A DNA stretch of 64,000 nt from Piper betle (lineage: Eukaryota > Streptophyta > Magnoliopsida > Piperales > Piperaceae): positions 62,001 through 126,000 of the forward strand of contig JAURVB010014610.1 in the NCBI GenBank assembly GCA_033002965.1, given 5' to 3'. Made by a program: the position numbers and the translations under genes. Of this stretch, positions 11,017 to 22,425 are shown piece after piece. Under the pieces are notes generated by a model. It did not search any database. It saw only the letters and a list, made by a program, of their open reading frames with translations, and was not told the origin of the DNA. The first letter of the stretch is position 1. Every line of letters starts with the position of its first letter.

Positions 11017-13860
11017 ATAAATAAAACACATTTCAAGTCCCTTTTTAAGGCCCTATCAATATATATATATATACCCTTAATGACTAAAATTTCCATGACG
11101 GTAGGAGATTTTAGTGACCATCGCCCCCAATCAAATGGCATGAAAAGCACTCCATCTTAATAATAATATAGGCATGTATGGCTTTCAAATCCTTTTTTCA
11201 AAATTTATGTAATTTGTCAAAATAAATTTCGAGAATTTGATTGGTGACGATAGTGGTGCAGAAATCTCCTCCTAATCAACCACCCGCAAGCCCCTTAATG
11301 GATTTGTGGGTCAAACCCGAATCCGAGAGTTTTAAATAAAAAAAAATGGTTAATATCTAATGTAAACTACTATCGAATAAAAAAAATGTCCATTTGTTGT
11401 ACCAGGCAATTTAACTTTTCAATATAGCTATATTTTATTTTTACTAGGTTAAAGGTTGCTGACATGGATCTCATATCATTCATGATTGGCGGTTAATTTT
11501 TACATTATCAAAGCAATCCCATAATCAGATCCTACTAGAGAAGGGAAGAGGGACTTTTTAACATTGAGTGCTCTTAAAAAACCATCCATTATACAGATTA
11601 ATAATAATATATGGTTTGGCATCAATATGTAAATGTGCAAGAATAATTATTTTCTAATTATGATTCTCTATATGACAAAACCTTGAGTGATAAAAATGTG
11701 TCAATAATATATATAGTTGCATGGTTTATATGTAAGAAAGACAAAAATTTAAAACAACACTTATTAGTTTCTAATTCGGACTGCCCTTGGCCTTTTCGAA
11801 TAATATAAAACTGTGCAAATCATGTATGATATAGAGTTCCAATGATCAACAAAAGAGGTTGACCATATTTAAAAAGATGCATGCATGAACAGGTGTGTGA
11901 AGAAACAGCTGTAATATCCAACATGAAATCAAAGCCATTACAACAACCTCACCTAGCTACTCTTCTGTCAAATATTCATATTTCTTTCTGCTGCTTGCTA
12001 CAATATATATATAGTCACCATGCCCACCAGCCACCCAGCATGCCCCATGCCTCAGCTAGTTGGAAACTTGTCATTGGTCCATTCCCATCACAGGTTCATC
12101 AAACCTCAATCCCTGTTCTTCCATGCCCAGATTTTCTTGGGGACAGTGCCCAGAAAACTTAATGGTATCTTGGTATTTGAAGCTTCCTGCATTCCACCGG
12201 CTTGATCTTAAGTTGCCCTCGTTTTGTGTGCAGTTTGACTTTTGGAATGAGTTGTATTAGCTAATTGTTTGAGGTTAGCTTGGTTTTCTATGATTAACAT
12301 GAGATTGTAACCAAGTCATTTTACTATCTTAGTTAATTAGATGACTACCAATTAATTAATGTAACCTTGCATGTTTAATGTTGATAACTCAATACCCACT
12401 TGAAATGGATAGTTTGGTGACGAGGCATTTTATAGTTTTGTGAACCATACATTCTTATTATTCATGACAGCTTTCAAAACCTTTCTTAAACTTAACTGTT
12501 TCTTTTAGATCAATTCAAGCATCCAAGTTTGTTATGGCCATGCATGACAAAGCTAGAAATAGTCTGATTTGAATAATTTTAGTCTTTTGGAGTAGTTGCG
12601 AACTAATCATTGCAATTAACTAGCAAATAGCAAGGAATACAAGAAAAAATAAGAAAAGCAATTAAATTTGTCTACAATAATAATATGGGTTACTAGGTTT
12701 CATTGTAAAAATAGTTATGGTAATTTAATTATGGAACAAACTAGAAAGATTATTGGGCCAAAGGTGGGTCTTGGAAAAATAAATGTTATAATTCTCTCTT
12801 AATTCAAAAATTAGCTTAGGGATCAATAGAACTTTCCCATTAATATATAAATCACCAACTTCTTCTATGCCGATGTGTACTAACCCAACAATATCTCCCC
12901 TTGGAACTCTACTCAGAACACATCCGGATTAATCTCCAAGAATCTCATCATTGCCTGGAGATCAAATTTCTAGCAATCATCATCGGGATCGATTAATCCC
13001 CTCCCCCCACTGAGGGTGAATTTCGAACCATTTTCTATGGAACCCATGAAACCTCTAGCGTACCGTGTAACATGTTCGTCTTGAGTGCCTATTAGTTTCT
13101 GCAATTCATCTTCTTTTTGAACCAGATCACTGTGAACTCGCTGCGCAGTTATGAATGGCGCACTGAATAATTGTTGAGACTATTGGCCAAGCAGCACACT
13201 AGTTGGTGGGGCAAGCGAAGATCATGACCAGCTTGTAGAGCTCTGAGAGAGCCTTGTCACCCTCCACCCATTTCATACGTTGATACGTTGGAGGCACTAG
13301 CTACAAGGAAAAAGTGTTCATCAAAAGTCAGATGACTGTAAAAACCATTTTGAGATTGAGCTGACTGTTCTTATGTGATCGCAATGTACATTCGGATCGA
13401 ATGCGATATGCACCAAAAATCTGGTTTGTGTACGTATTTTTGCAAACTTCTGAAAAATGATTCATGCGACCACCTTTTCAATAATGAAAGTTTTAGAGAC
13501 GGCTAGACAAAACAGCAATTGGGTAGGATGACACAGACCAATCTTAGATTATGAAGGTGTTTGACCCAGGCCAATAATCATTATTAGATTTAGGACAACA
13601 TTTATTCGAAATACTATACTTGGGCAACAACTGATCCTCTATCAAGCACAACTATGTATGAGTGATAAGGGGATATTAATTTTCTCACTATTCAACATAT
13701 AAGTGATATGGGGATGTTAATTTCCTCACTATTCAACTCTGTCACAAATCACAAAGGGAGGCTGTGTATAAAGATAGATGTTATAATGATGTTATATTTG
13801 TTTTTTTAGTCTAAATTTGCTGTAAGACCTTCCGGCTAATAAGGTTGCACGCACCCGGGT
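11017..13860. other. Intergenic, nothing recognised
   Basis: AT-rich sequence with short chance ORFs, including overlapping ones at 11881-12260. The stretch 12960-13310 is less AT-rich and could be a decayed gene or retroelement fragment, but no frame gives recognisable protein. Confidence 0.35.
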
Positions 13861-14029
13861 GCGGTGATTGCATGAAAGCGCTTATTCATGTTAAAAATTA
13901 TTTTCCAATTCATTCTCCGTAGATTGCCGATGACAATTACTTGATTAGGCCTTACGGCCAAACCTAAGATTGATTTCTATTCATTCTTGGATTTTCCTTG
14001 TGTGATCCCTCAATTTAGTCAGATATCCA

Positions 14030-14616
14030 ATACTTAGTGGGATAAGATCTTGTTTATAAGTAGGAATAAACTATACGTCTTTAACTTAGTTAATCACATT
14101 TTGAAAAAATGATTTAGGCGCATTAGTTTGTACTTTGGGCTGAGTTATTATAAATAGTAGCAGAATAACCTGGTTTAATATTAGATAATGGGCCGGACTA
14201 AAGATGTTGGCTAGGCTGCAAGTTACAGGCCAAAGAAGGTATTGAGCTGGGGCTAGTAACGGGTTAAGTGTAAGAATTTCATGGACGAAATTTTTTAAGA
14301 TGAATGGATTGTGAAATCCTTCAACTTAGTCCTATGTTTAATACCTACTAGGATAATAGGGGATAGGCTGCCGGTCACAGGTCAAAAAAGGTCGTGAGCT
14401 CGGGCTAATAATGGGTCAAGTGTATAAATTTTAGGGACGAAATTTTCTAAGGCGGGTAAATTGTAAAATTTCTCTAACTTAGTTATACATCTAATACCTA
14501 ATAGGATAATATCTTATTTATAAATAGGAATGTACTATAGTTTTTTAACTTGGTTAACTACTTTTAAAGAAGTGACTTAGGCCTACTATGTTGCACTTTG
14601 GGCCTAGTCATTACAC
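14030..14616. repeat. Decayed LTR-like direct repeats
   Basis: The segment 14040-14160 recurs in diverged form at 14500-14616 (ataagatcttgtttataa / ataatatcttatttataa, then ctttgggc.gagt.atta). Between them, two copies of a ggacgaaattttttaag-like block occur near 14284 and 14435, each followed by aattgtgaaat/aattgtaaaat. That block resembles the polypurine region next to the 3' LTR of plant Ty3/gypsy elements. I read this as degenerate, rearranged LTR remains; the family is unresolved. Confidence 0.4.
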
Positions 14617-15172
14617 TCATTTTCACCACCAAGGCAAAGACATAGATGATAATTTCAAGTTCTCGCCAAAATTTCTAGCTCCACATAATCTACAAGTTAA
14701 AAAGAAAAAAACATCAAAATAAACCGGAAAACGCTTGACACCTTGATGATAGGAACATGAAAGGTAGAAGATCATAATACGAAGTTTGAGGGACAACATT
14801 ATGGTAAAATGAGGATGACCATAAACTATCAGGAAAAAACTAATTTGATGTTCATTCATTAATATGCAAATTACATGGACTCCGTAATTTAAAGACAAAT
14901 CCTAATGGATTTCTTCTTAAAAATAACGCTCTTGATTGCCCAAAGCCAAAACAAGTCAGGTCCACATAATCTACCTATACCTTTACAAATGGGCCTATCT
15001 AGATCTTAAGCATCCAACTCCTTCCCAATGCAAACACAATACCTCGAACTCATGGAATCTTGAAGCCAATTATGATCCGTTAGCTAAATATATTATATAT
15101 GGTTTCTTAATAATTGTTGGCATTGTTGATATGTAACTAATAAGATATTAGTACCGGCCTGGATCCTGAATT
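14617..15172. other. Intergenic, nothing recognised
   Basis: AT-rich sequence with two short ORFs (14623-14898 minus, 14936-15136 plus) lacking recognisable domains. Confidence 0.35.
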
Positions 15173-15552
15173 ACGGATGGGTTTGGATATCAAATTTCCC
15201 GAATTTAATTTAAATATGACCTATTTATATCCGATCCAAAACAATTTTAGATCGGATTTGGGTCCGGACTTTTTAAATATATAATATATCAAAAATTTTA
15301 TGTCAGATGTGAATTTTGGGTGATCTAATTTGTATTTGATTCGAATAGGAAATATTTTATATAAAATATATTTAAAATCTATATTATTTGTATCATTTTA
15401 GTTAATCAAGTCAAATTTGGATCGGATTTGAACCGGATGCGATGTAATCTTTAGGGTTGGATTCGGATTAGATTCAGGTTTGAATTTTCGTATTTGGATT
15501 ACATACAAATACATCTATATCCTATGCATATCTGACCCGAACACATCCCTAA
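15173..15552. mobile_element. Probable short inverted-repeat element (MITE-like)
   Basis: The left end reads gatgggtttggatatca; the reverse complement of the right end reads gatgtgttcgggtcaga. Inside are repeated gatccg/ggatcgga motifs pointing inward from both sides of an AT-rich centre. This is the layout of a non-autonomous DNA transposon. No clear target duplication was found, so the limits are approximate. Confidence 0.4.
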
Positions 15553-16183
15553 CCAAAATACACATAGGAAACACAAAACTTTGGAATAAGATTTAACATT
15601 ATGAAAGCATCATTTATTCGTATGAGCTTCCTCCATTCAATGAGCAGTTTTTAATCTTTTTCATTTTTTCCTGCTATGTACTCCAATATTGCTGACCCTC
15701 ATTCAATTCAAAAAGATGGAAGAACTGTTGGTCTCAAGATAAGAGGAAAAATGATAAACGGCAGGCAAGGACCGGAGACTTATTAGACCAAAAAATATGA
15801 AATATGTAGACATTTTTCTTTGCATTTCAATTGAGACAAACGATTGTGTTCGACTTCACTGGTATATATCTCTTGTGCAGCACACTACCAGGGAACTGTT
15901 TGTCTCAGACTCCGAACTATGCCATTTTACATATGAGCCATGAAGTAGATAAATGAACCGTTTGTTTCAAGCGACGTCACAACCGTATTTGAACCAAATT
16001 TATTGTTCTGAAAGAGGCTGACTAATGAAGCTATAGCAGAGACGATCTTGATCTGTGTCCAATGCTCCAACACCTGTCTCATTCTCATGCAAAGATCAGC
16101 CATAGTATTCAATTCATAAAGCTGCTTAAGTCGCCGCATTGAAACCGAAACGGCAAATTGGTTGGATTCCATTTAAAGATACC
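15553..16183. other. Intergenic with one unrecognised ORF
   Basis: A minus-strand ATG ORF at 15927-16172 (81 aa) contains a mid-section YELNTMADLCMRMRQVLEHW that looks protein-like in composition, but I do not recognise it and it has no flanking exons. It could be a fragment of a decayed gene. Confidence 0.3.
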
Positions 16184-16191
16184 AACCCTCT

Positions 16192-17865
16192 GTAGGGGTA
16201 GGCGTCGGTCCGTTGGACGTCCACAAGGCATTATTCATATCTGTTTAATTAATTTTAGATAAAAAGTCAATTATTTATTATTAAAATTCTTCGGTCATGG
16301 TCGCCATTATATATAGTCAAAATTTGGTAAATATAAGAAATTATTTTTATTTCATATTTATTTTATTATCTAATTATTTTTTTATTATAAATATTATTTG
16401 TTTCTCATAAATAACTAATATCTCATTTATATAATTGTTATCTCTTTTATTTTTTTAAGATTCTCTCATATTAATTAGCATAAAAATTAAAATCATTTTT
16501 TTAAAATATTTGAACAGAGAAATATTATATTACAATGGAAAAATATAAAAAATAAAATTAATGTGAAATGTATGGGTAGATGTATGTTAAATAAGTCCTC
16601 TATTAGAATTAAAAGTTCATCAATTATTTATTTTATTGGAGGTCCAAGTAGGAAATTGTAAGGAGTAAGCAAGTTGATTATGAAATGTTCATTAAATGAG
16701 CTAACACGAATTGATTTGAAAAATTATTTGGATGAACTAACTGTTTCTTTTGTAGATAGAGTAGATAAACAATTTGATATATTATCAAGGTAGAGATTAA
16801 GCATAGTAAAATATCATATTTTGAAAAAATTGTTCACAATGTTTTAGTTATTTATATGTCAAATGTTGCATTCGAATCAATATTTATTATTAGAGAACAA
16901 ACAATTGACTCAACGAAGAATAATTTGAACCCAAAAATACTTAAAGCCTTGATACGTGCCCAAAATTAGTTGATCAGTGAATATAAAGATAATTCATATT
17001 TTATATTCATGTATTTTTTATTTTTGATATATTTTTTAATATATGTTCTTCTCTTATTATTATATTTTTTACTTGTAGAGTAACAATCTAGTTCATCATC
17101 AAATTTGTTTAGAACAATGAATATTGAAAAATGAGAATATATTGATGATTGTGTTGATAGAAATAATATTCCAACATCTTTGTATCTGTAATGAGCATGT
17201 GAGAATGTTATATTTAGTTTTTACTCTTCTAATATTTGTAGAATATTTTTACAAATAATTAATTTTTTTATATATTTTTTCATTTAGGTGAACTACATTG
17301 GATGGAAAATTAACTATTAAAATATTTTGTTTTAGAAGTATATCTAATTTTAGAGTATATTTCGATGTCAATGATTACTTTAAAGATTCTATGCATTGAT
17401 TATTTTTTGTTTGACTTAAAAATATATAGGAGCTCAATTTTAAAAATTTATCAAACTGTAGTATTAATTGAGAGCATTCTACTTAAATAGTAAATAATTT
17501 GATATAATTATTGATGTAAATGTGTTCTAAATTCTTAAATGTGAGGATGACTTTTATCTTTTTTCATTGTAAGTCATTTTGGGTTATTTTAGATATTAAA
17601 TATTAATTTTATGTATAAACTTATTTAATTTTAATGATTATCATGATTTTAATTTTTCATATAACATAATATTAGCCTTACAAATGTTAAAAATATTATA
17701 TTCTTGATATAAAATATCGGACACTTGGTCAGTTGTTCAGTCGAACAAAAAAATGTTCATGTTTAGTTTATTTTTATTTGGTCGAGTTTGGTCAGTCAAA
17801 TTCAATCAAGCATGCATCGAATTTCAGTCGGATTAGATAATTCGGATGTCCGCACCCACCCCTTA
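16192..17865 (+). mobile_element. hAT-family DNA transposon remnant with 8-bp target duplication
   Basis: The element is bounded by AACCCTCT at 16184-16191 and again at 17866-17873, a perfect 8-bp target-site duplication. Its ends are imperfect inverted repeats: left gtaggggtaggcgtcgg, right (reverse complement) taaggggtgggtgcgg, of the usual hAT A-GGGG-TGGG type. Inside, at 16698-16981, lies a decayed hAT transposase dimerisation domain. The rest is very AT-rich. An 8-bp duplication, these ends and this domain together make a firm hAT assignment. It is far too decayed to be active. Confidence 0.85.
16698..16981 (+). pseudogene. hAT transposase C-terminal dimerisation domain fragment
   Basis: Frame translation gives ELTRIDLKNYLDEL, FDILSR(stop)RLSIVKYHILKK, then after a one-base slip SNVAFESIF, NNLNPKILKALIRAQN(stop)L. 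This follows the family pattern FDIL-WW-...-YP-LS-MARDIL-IPVS-VASE-FS-...-SL-P--VEALI---W. The two amber codons, at 16791 and 16967, sit exactly where the family has tryptophan (TGG to TAG), and the slip is in the A6 run near 16824. No intact transposase ORF is nearby. Confidence 0.8.
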
Positions 17866-17873
17866 AACCCTCT

Positions 17874-18038
17874 TCATACCGTGTGACCAGGTTATAGCTT
17901 AAAGCTCTTGCACGGTATTTGTGTTCATCTCTTCCACTGCTGTTAAGACTTTGTTGCACTCATTTTGCACTATATATCACAGTTCAATCTATGGAAACAA
18001 TTCAATCACAGTGTGGTCATGGAGCCATGTCAGGATGC
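17874..18038. other. Short flank between hAT element and hydrolase pseudogene
   Basis: Ordinary sequence that was probably the promoter or 5' region of the DLK2-like gene before it decayed. No motif is recognised. Confidence 0.3.
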
Positions 18039-18348
18039 TTGAATGCGATTGTGCATGGTGCTGGGCACTAGACATTGGTGTTAGCACATGGATTTGTGGT
18101 ATGAATATAGTGGGAGGAAACTCACACCAATTTGGTTGGGACCAAGCAGTGTGGCAATACCTAGTTCCATACCTGGCCTGCCACTTCAAGGTGGTGGTCT
18201 TCGACCTCGCCTTCGCCGGTACGGTTCGGCCGGAGATATACAACGAGAAGAAGTATTCGACGTTTGATGGGTACGCCCAAGATGTGATATACTTGTTAGA
18301 GGAGGTGGATGTAAATCATTCTGTGTACCCTGGCCACTCCATGAGTAC
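18039..18348 (+). pseudogene. DLK2-like alpha/beta hydrolase pseudogene, 5' part
   Basis: Translation gives LNAIVHGAGH(stop)TLVLAHGF, then DQAVWQYLVPYLACHFKVVV, FDLAFAGTV, KYSTFDGYAQD and PGHSMS. This is the N-terminal half of the D14/KAI2/DLK2 family. The oxyanion-side HGF and the nucleophile serine in GHSMS are recognisable, and GHSMS together with FKVVVFD is closest to D14-LIKE2. Defects are an in-frame TAG after HGAGH and a frame change with extra bases between LAHGF and DQAVW. Reading stops at 18348, where an LTR begins. The catalytic Asp and His lie beyond the break and are not found. In intact relatives the family includes strigolactone and karrikin receptors; DLK2 itself is less well understood. 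Confidence 0.8.
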
Positions 18349-20348
18349 TGTCACAGACGTGATTCATGGGCGTGCCGGGAACTGGGGTTTGGGTGTTGTC
18401 CCTAGGTGTCCCGCGTCCATGATGGGGTAGCGGTGGCTATCCGAGTGGTGGAAACAACATGCGGAGGCTAACCCGTGTTGAGTTGCAGGTTGCAAACCGA
18501 GGTGCACGAGCTGCTGTGTGATCGAGCATGGCTATGGAGCATGGCGTCGAGTTACAGCAGTGGTGTCGGCACATGGGTCGGTATTTGGTGTACCGAGCAT
18601 GTGGCCGAGTCCAGGAGGAAACCTCAGGTGGTTGCTGATCGCTGTTTGGGTCGGTAGAGCGAGGTTCTCGTGCAACCGTGGACCGAGCAGGCTACCGAGC
18701 CGAGTACCGAGCACTGTAGCGGGCGAGCGCGCAGTTGTGCGCGCTGGTGTGCGCGCAAGGAGCGACAGGCGCGGGTGCGCGAGCGTGCGGGCGCGCGATG
18801 ACGCGCGCTGTGTTCGCACGAGCGGGCGCGCGCGCGAGCAGATTCTGGTGGACGCGACAGTGCATGGGCATGCACGAACGGTGGTGCTGGTTCAGGGCGA
18901 TGGTGGTGGACCATTGCTGGCAGTTGGTTGGTGAATTGCTGAGGGAGGTTGAACCATGTCTGGACGGTGCTGGAGTCGAGCCGGTGGGCGCGACGGGAGG
19001 ACCAGCGGTGCAGCCAAGGCGGTTTGTGATAAACATCCATGGACGTTGCTGGGGGTGTATCTTGGTGGAAGATATGATCCATATCCAGACGTGGATGCTG
19101 CAACAAACTTCTGATGATAACCACAAGGCCGTTGGGAAGAACCTGGACGTGATGTGCTGCTAGGTTGCTGGATACGGTGGATATTGCAGATCATTGTGGA
19201 TGAGGATGCAAGGATCCGGAGTTATCTGAAATCAGAAGGACGTGGTGCATATATAAGTGCATAGGGGTTATGCTGGAAAAGAGGTCGGCAGATAGGCCTG
19301 ATCAGAGAGGTCGGCAGATAGGCTGATCAGGAGGTCGGCAGTTTGGCTGATCAGGAGAAGACCGAGAGGATCGAGGCTCTGGTGGTCAGTAGATCAGGAG
19401 AGATCGAGAGGTCTTAGTGGTCTGGAAATCGAGTCTGGAGAATCTCTGGAGATCGGTGAATCAGGAGAGATTGAAGGATTGAGAGGCCAGATCAAGGAGA
19501 GACGTGGGAGTGGATCAATAGGGGAATCGAGTCCGGTGAGGAGGAGAGTTCCTGAGATTCCAGGCGTGTTCCTCTGGTGAAGGAAAGCAGCGGGGTGCGG
19601 CTGGTGAGAAAGAAGCGTGGAGTTGCTGCAGCCGGTGTTCGTGGTGAGCGCTGGAACTCCATCGGCTTGCTGGAAATCAGGTACACGTTGTTAGGTTGCT
19701 TGTGTTGGCAATCGGGGATAGAGTTACTCGGGGAGTAATTCTTGTGCGCCATTGTATTTGTGGGTACATTGGGGCGAGGCTGTGGGGGCTGTCCACGAGC
19801 CGAGCAAGTGCTTGAGAGGAGAGTTCGAGTGCTTGTAAAATCCTTATGATCGAGTGAATGATATAAGGTTGGGAAGTGTTTTCCCGTAATCTGTGTTTTG
19901 CTTGTTGGCTGGCGTTTTAGGCAGGGAACTTCTGTAGTCGAGGTCGCGGTCGAAGTTTACAAGGCACGCAGTTGAGGGGGCTGGTGCTGAGACGAGCAAG
20001 GGCAGACGGCACGAACCCAGGGCGTGTTGCTGGCTGGGCGATCGGGCAGTGCTGTGTGGGGTGCTGTTTGACTTCTGGAACAGCCTATCGGCAAGGCGTG
20101 TCGGTAGCCAGAAGTGCTGTGTCGGTGTTTGGTGCGGTACCAATACGCGGGGTGATCGAGCGAAGGGTTGAAGGCAGCAACCTCGGGGTGTTGAGGTTGG
20201 CCGAACACAGGTTGGTGTTGGCGCTGTTAGGCTTCCGTGTTTGCTTTATATTGCATTCTTGGTGTTAGGCTGGTGTTCTCGGGTCGAGAATACGCCGCGC
20301 GGACTGGTTAAGGGCGGAAAATTTGGTCCTAGAATCAGGCCCGTGACA
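18349..20348 (+). repeat. 5' LTR, 2,000 bp
   Basis: Runs from TGTCAC to GTGACA immediately before the primer-binding site. The part 18720-18840 is rich in CG and GCGC, and 19281-19355 holds a short tandem array. The last 692 bp (from 19657) recur as the 3' LTR. Small ORFs in it are chance. Confidence 0.85.
19281..19355 (+). repeat. Short tandem array inside the 5' LTR
   Basis: Three near copies starting gaggtcggcag at 19281, 19307 and 19331 (periods 26 and 24), each followed by ataggc/tttggc and tgatcag. This block is absent from the truncated 3' LTR. Confidence 0.8.
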
Positions 20349-20349
20349 G

Positions 20350-20361
20350 AGGTATCAGAGC
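20350..20361 (+). other. Primer-binding site, tRNA-Met(i) type
   Basis: The sequence aggtatcagagc lies one base after the 5' LTR. It matches the plant retroelement primer site tggtatcagagc except at the first base, fixing both the element's orientation and the LTR end. Confidence 0.85.
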
Positions 20362-20433
20362 TGCGTTTACGACCAAGTTCAAGTGCAATTGAGGGACAGC
20401 ACGCATTCAACAGTGGTTCGCTGATTCGATCAC

Positions 20434-22419
20434 ATGGACACACGATCGACGGATGCTCTCAGGGAGAGGGTTGCACGGCTGGAGGTGTTGGTTGGAGGGC
20501 CGACCAATGGTGAGGATAATAATCACACGGTGTTTAATCGGTTGGAAACCCTAGCCGGTGTGGTGGAACGGGTTGCTGATGCACCGGAATCCAGTGCAGT
20601 GCGTGATGATGGTATGGCTGAGATAGTGGAAAATCTCAGGGCAGGTTTGGAGGAAATTCGTTCGGAGATGGCTCTTCTGAAGCGGGCAGTACTCAACCAG
20701 CCTCAGCACATTGTTGCTGACCAGGTAGCCGAAATCCCAGGAAGGCTTAAGGTGCCGGAGCCAACGAAGTTCAGTGGAATCCGATCATCAAAAGATCTGG
20801 AGAACTTCATCTGGGAGATGGAGGAATATTTTCGAGCTACCGGGATTCCTACTCATAGGCAAGTCTCGATTGCCAGTATGTTTCTAACTGGCGACGCCAA
20901 ATTGTGGTGGCGAACACGCACCGAGGACGGAGAGAAGGCTGGACGTCCTAGGATTGAGACTTGGGGGAATATGAGGGAACAACTTAGGAATCAGTTCTTG
21001 CAGACCAATACAGCTTGGATAGCAAGGGAGGCTTTGAAGAAGCTTCGACAAACTGGAACAGTGCGAGAATACGTCAAGCAGTTCAGCTCATGTCTTTTGG
21101 ATATTCAGGACATGTCAGAAAGCGATAAACTCTTCAATTTTGTGTCTGGATTGCAACCTTGGGCGCAGGTGGAGTTGAAGCGGCAAAAGGTGCAGGACTT
21201 GCAGACCGCATTAGGTGCAGCTGATGCCCTAGTAGACTTGAAGACTGCTGCGGGTCCGGATGGAGGTGACCGAGTTCCCAAGGAAGGCAAGGCGGTGGGG
21301 AGTGATGGGAGATCATTCAAGCCGAGACCAAAGGAGAGGAAGAGGGTTTTTCCTAGGACTGAACCAGGAAATCCCCAGGTTGTTGAGGTGAGGAAGTTGC
21401 AGTGTTATACATGTGGCGGACCTCACAAGGCCAGGGAGTGCCCGAACAATCCGAAGGGGAAGATGGTGGCGATACAGGCCGAGGAAAGTTCTGATTCAGA
21501 TGAGCCAGCTCGTATGTCGACGCTACAGATGATAGGAGCTCTGAGAGTTGAACAGCCTAAACAGGGGAGTTTGGGGTTGATGTATGTTCCAGTGACTTTG
21601 AATGGAAGACGGGTTTCAGCATTGGTTGACACGGGGGCAACGCACAGCTTTGTTTCAACAAAGGTGGCGGGTCAATTGAGACTGAAATCGAGGGTTACTA
21701 CCAGCAGGATGAAGGCTGTGAATTCGCCGGTGAAGCAGGTTCAGGGTGTAGCTCGTGGAGTACAGATCTGCTTGGGGGAGTTCAGTGGCCGAGCTGATTT
21801 CATGGTTGCAGAAATTGATGACTTTGAGGTAATACTCGGTAACAATTTCTTGATGTCAGCTTGTGTAGGTGTGCTACCACACTTGGGTGGAGTGATGGTG
21901 ATGTCCGGGGGCAGTGGTTGCTTCGTGAGGGGACATAGCAAATCTACAGGGGTAGTAGATCCTGAGTCTGGCGTGGGACTGCTTGCTGCATTGCAGGTGG
22001 TCGATACCGGAATGGAGCCAGAAACCCTAATGGGGGTGTTGTCTTCCGAGCAGCTTGGAGGGAGCTGCGGTGACTTGGTAGGGAAGGCCAAGGCCCCAGC
22101 CCAGGTATCGGTGGTGGTACCTAAAGGACTTGTGGAGTCTGTTGGGCGAGTTGGCAAGGTGCGTGTGGTCCAACTGGGTGTGAATCAGTTGGATGATGTT
22201 GCTGTAATCCGGCAGGCAGGTTTCTTGAAGATAGCCAGCGACTTCAAGGAGTGCTCCAGGGGTTACGGGAGTGAGCTAAGGACGAGCAGGGGTAAGCTCT
22301 ATACTCTTGCTTGGGGAGTTCGTCCATGGAGTTGGATTGGAACGGCGAGAGCTCACTTTCATCAGTTGAAGTTACAAACTGGTGAAGAGATACCGAGGAA
22401 ATCATCATGTCGGGAGTAA
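20434..22419 (+). CDS. Retrotransposon gag-protease polyprotein
   Basis: Uninterrupted 661-aa ORF from the ATG at 20434. An N-terminal stretch with coiled-coil character (ALRERVARLEVL) is followed by a retrotransposon gag domain at about residues 105-280 (VPEPTKFSG, FLTGDAKLWWRTR, REYVKQFSS). A CCHC zinc knuckle, CYTCGGPHKARECP, starts near residue 324 and binds nucleic acid. An aspartic protease follows with the active site DTGATHSF near residue 399 and a later hydrophobic EVILGNNF. Full gypsy polyproteins continue into RT, RNase H and integrase; here the frame ends after about 200 further residues of no clear domain. The open gag-PR frame fits the low LTR divergence. Such elements need pol supplied in trans. 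Confidence 0.9.
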   Translation: MDTRSTDALRERVARLEVLVGGPTNGEDNNHTVFNRLETLAGVVERVADAPESSAVRDDGMAEIVENLRAGLEEIRSEMALLKRAVLNQPQHIVADQVAEIPGRLKVPEPTKFSGIRSSKDLENFIWEMEEYFRATGIPTHRQVSIASMFLTGDAKLWWRTRTEDGEKAGRPRIETWGNMREQLRNQFLQTNTAWIAREALKKLRQTGTVREYVKQFSSCLLDIQDMSESDKLFNFVSGLQPWAQVELKRQKVQDLQTALGAADALVDLKTAAGPDGGDRVPKEGKAVGSDGRSFKPRPKERKRVFPRTEPGNPQVVEVRKLQCYTCGGPHKARECPNNPKGKMVAIQAEESSDSDEPARMSTLQMIGALRVEQPKQGSLGLMYVPVTLNGRRVSALVDTGATHSFVSTKVAGQLRLKSRVTTSRMKAVNSPVKQVQGVARGVQICLGEFSGRADFMVAEIDDFEVILGNNFLMSACVGVLPHLGGVMVMSGGSGCFVRGHSKSTGVVDPESGVGLLAALQVVDTGMEPETLMGVLSSEQLGGSCGDLVGKAKAPAQVSVVVPKGLVESVGRVGKVRVVQLGVNQLDDVAVIRQAGFLKIASDFKECSRGYGSELRTSRGKLYTLAWGVRPWSWIGTARAHFHQLKLQTGEEIPRKSSCRE

Positions 22420-22425
22420 TTCTTG

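Noticed and set aside
15927..16172. 81-codon minus-strand ATG ORF with helix-like composition
   Set aside because: No family recognised and no neighbouring exons; noted only in the intergenic entry.
19844..20268. ORFs of 83-99 codons in the LTRs, repeated near 22610-23034
   Set aside because: They appear twice simply because they lie in the two LTR copies and they overlap in several frames; no domain.
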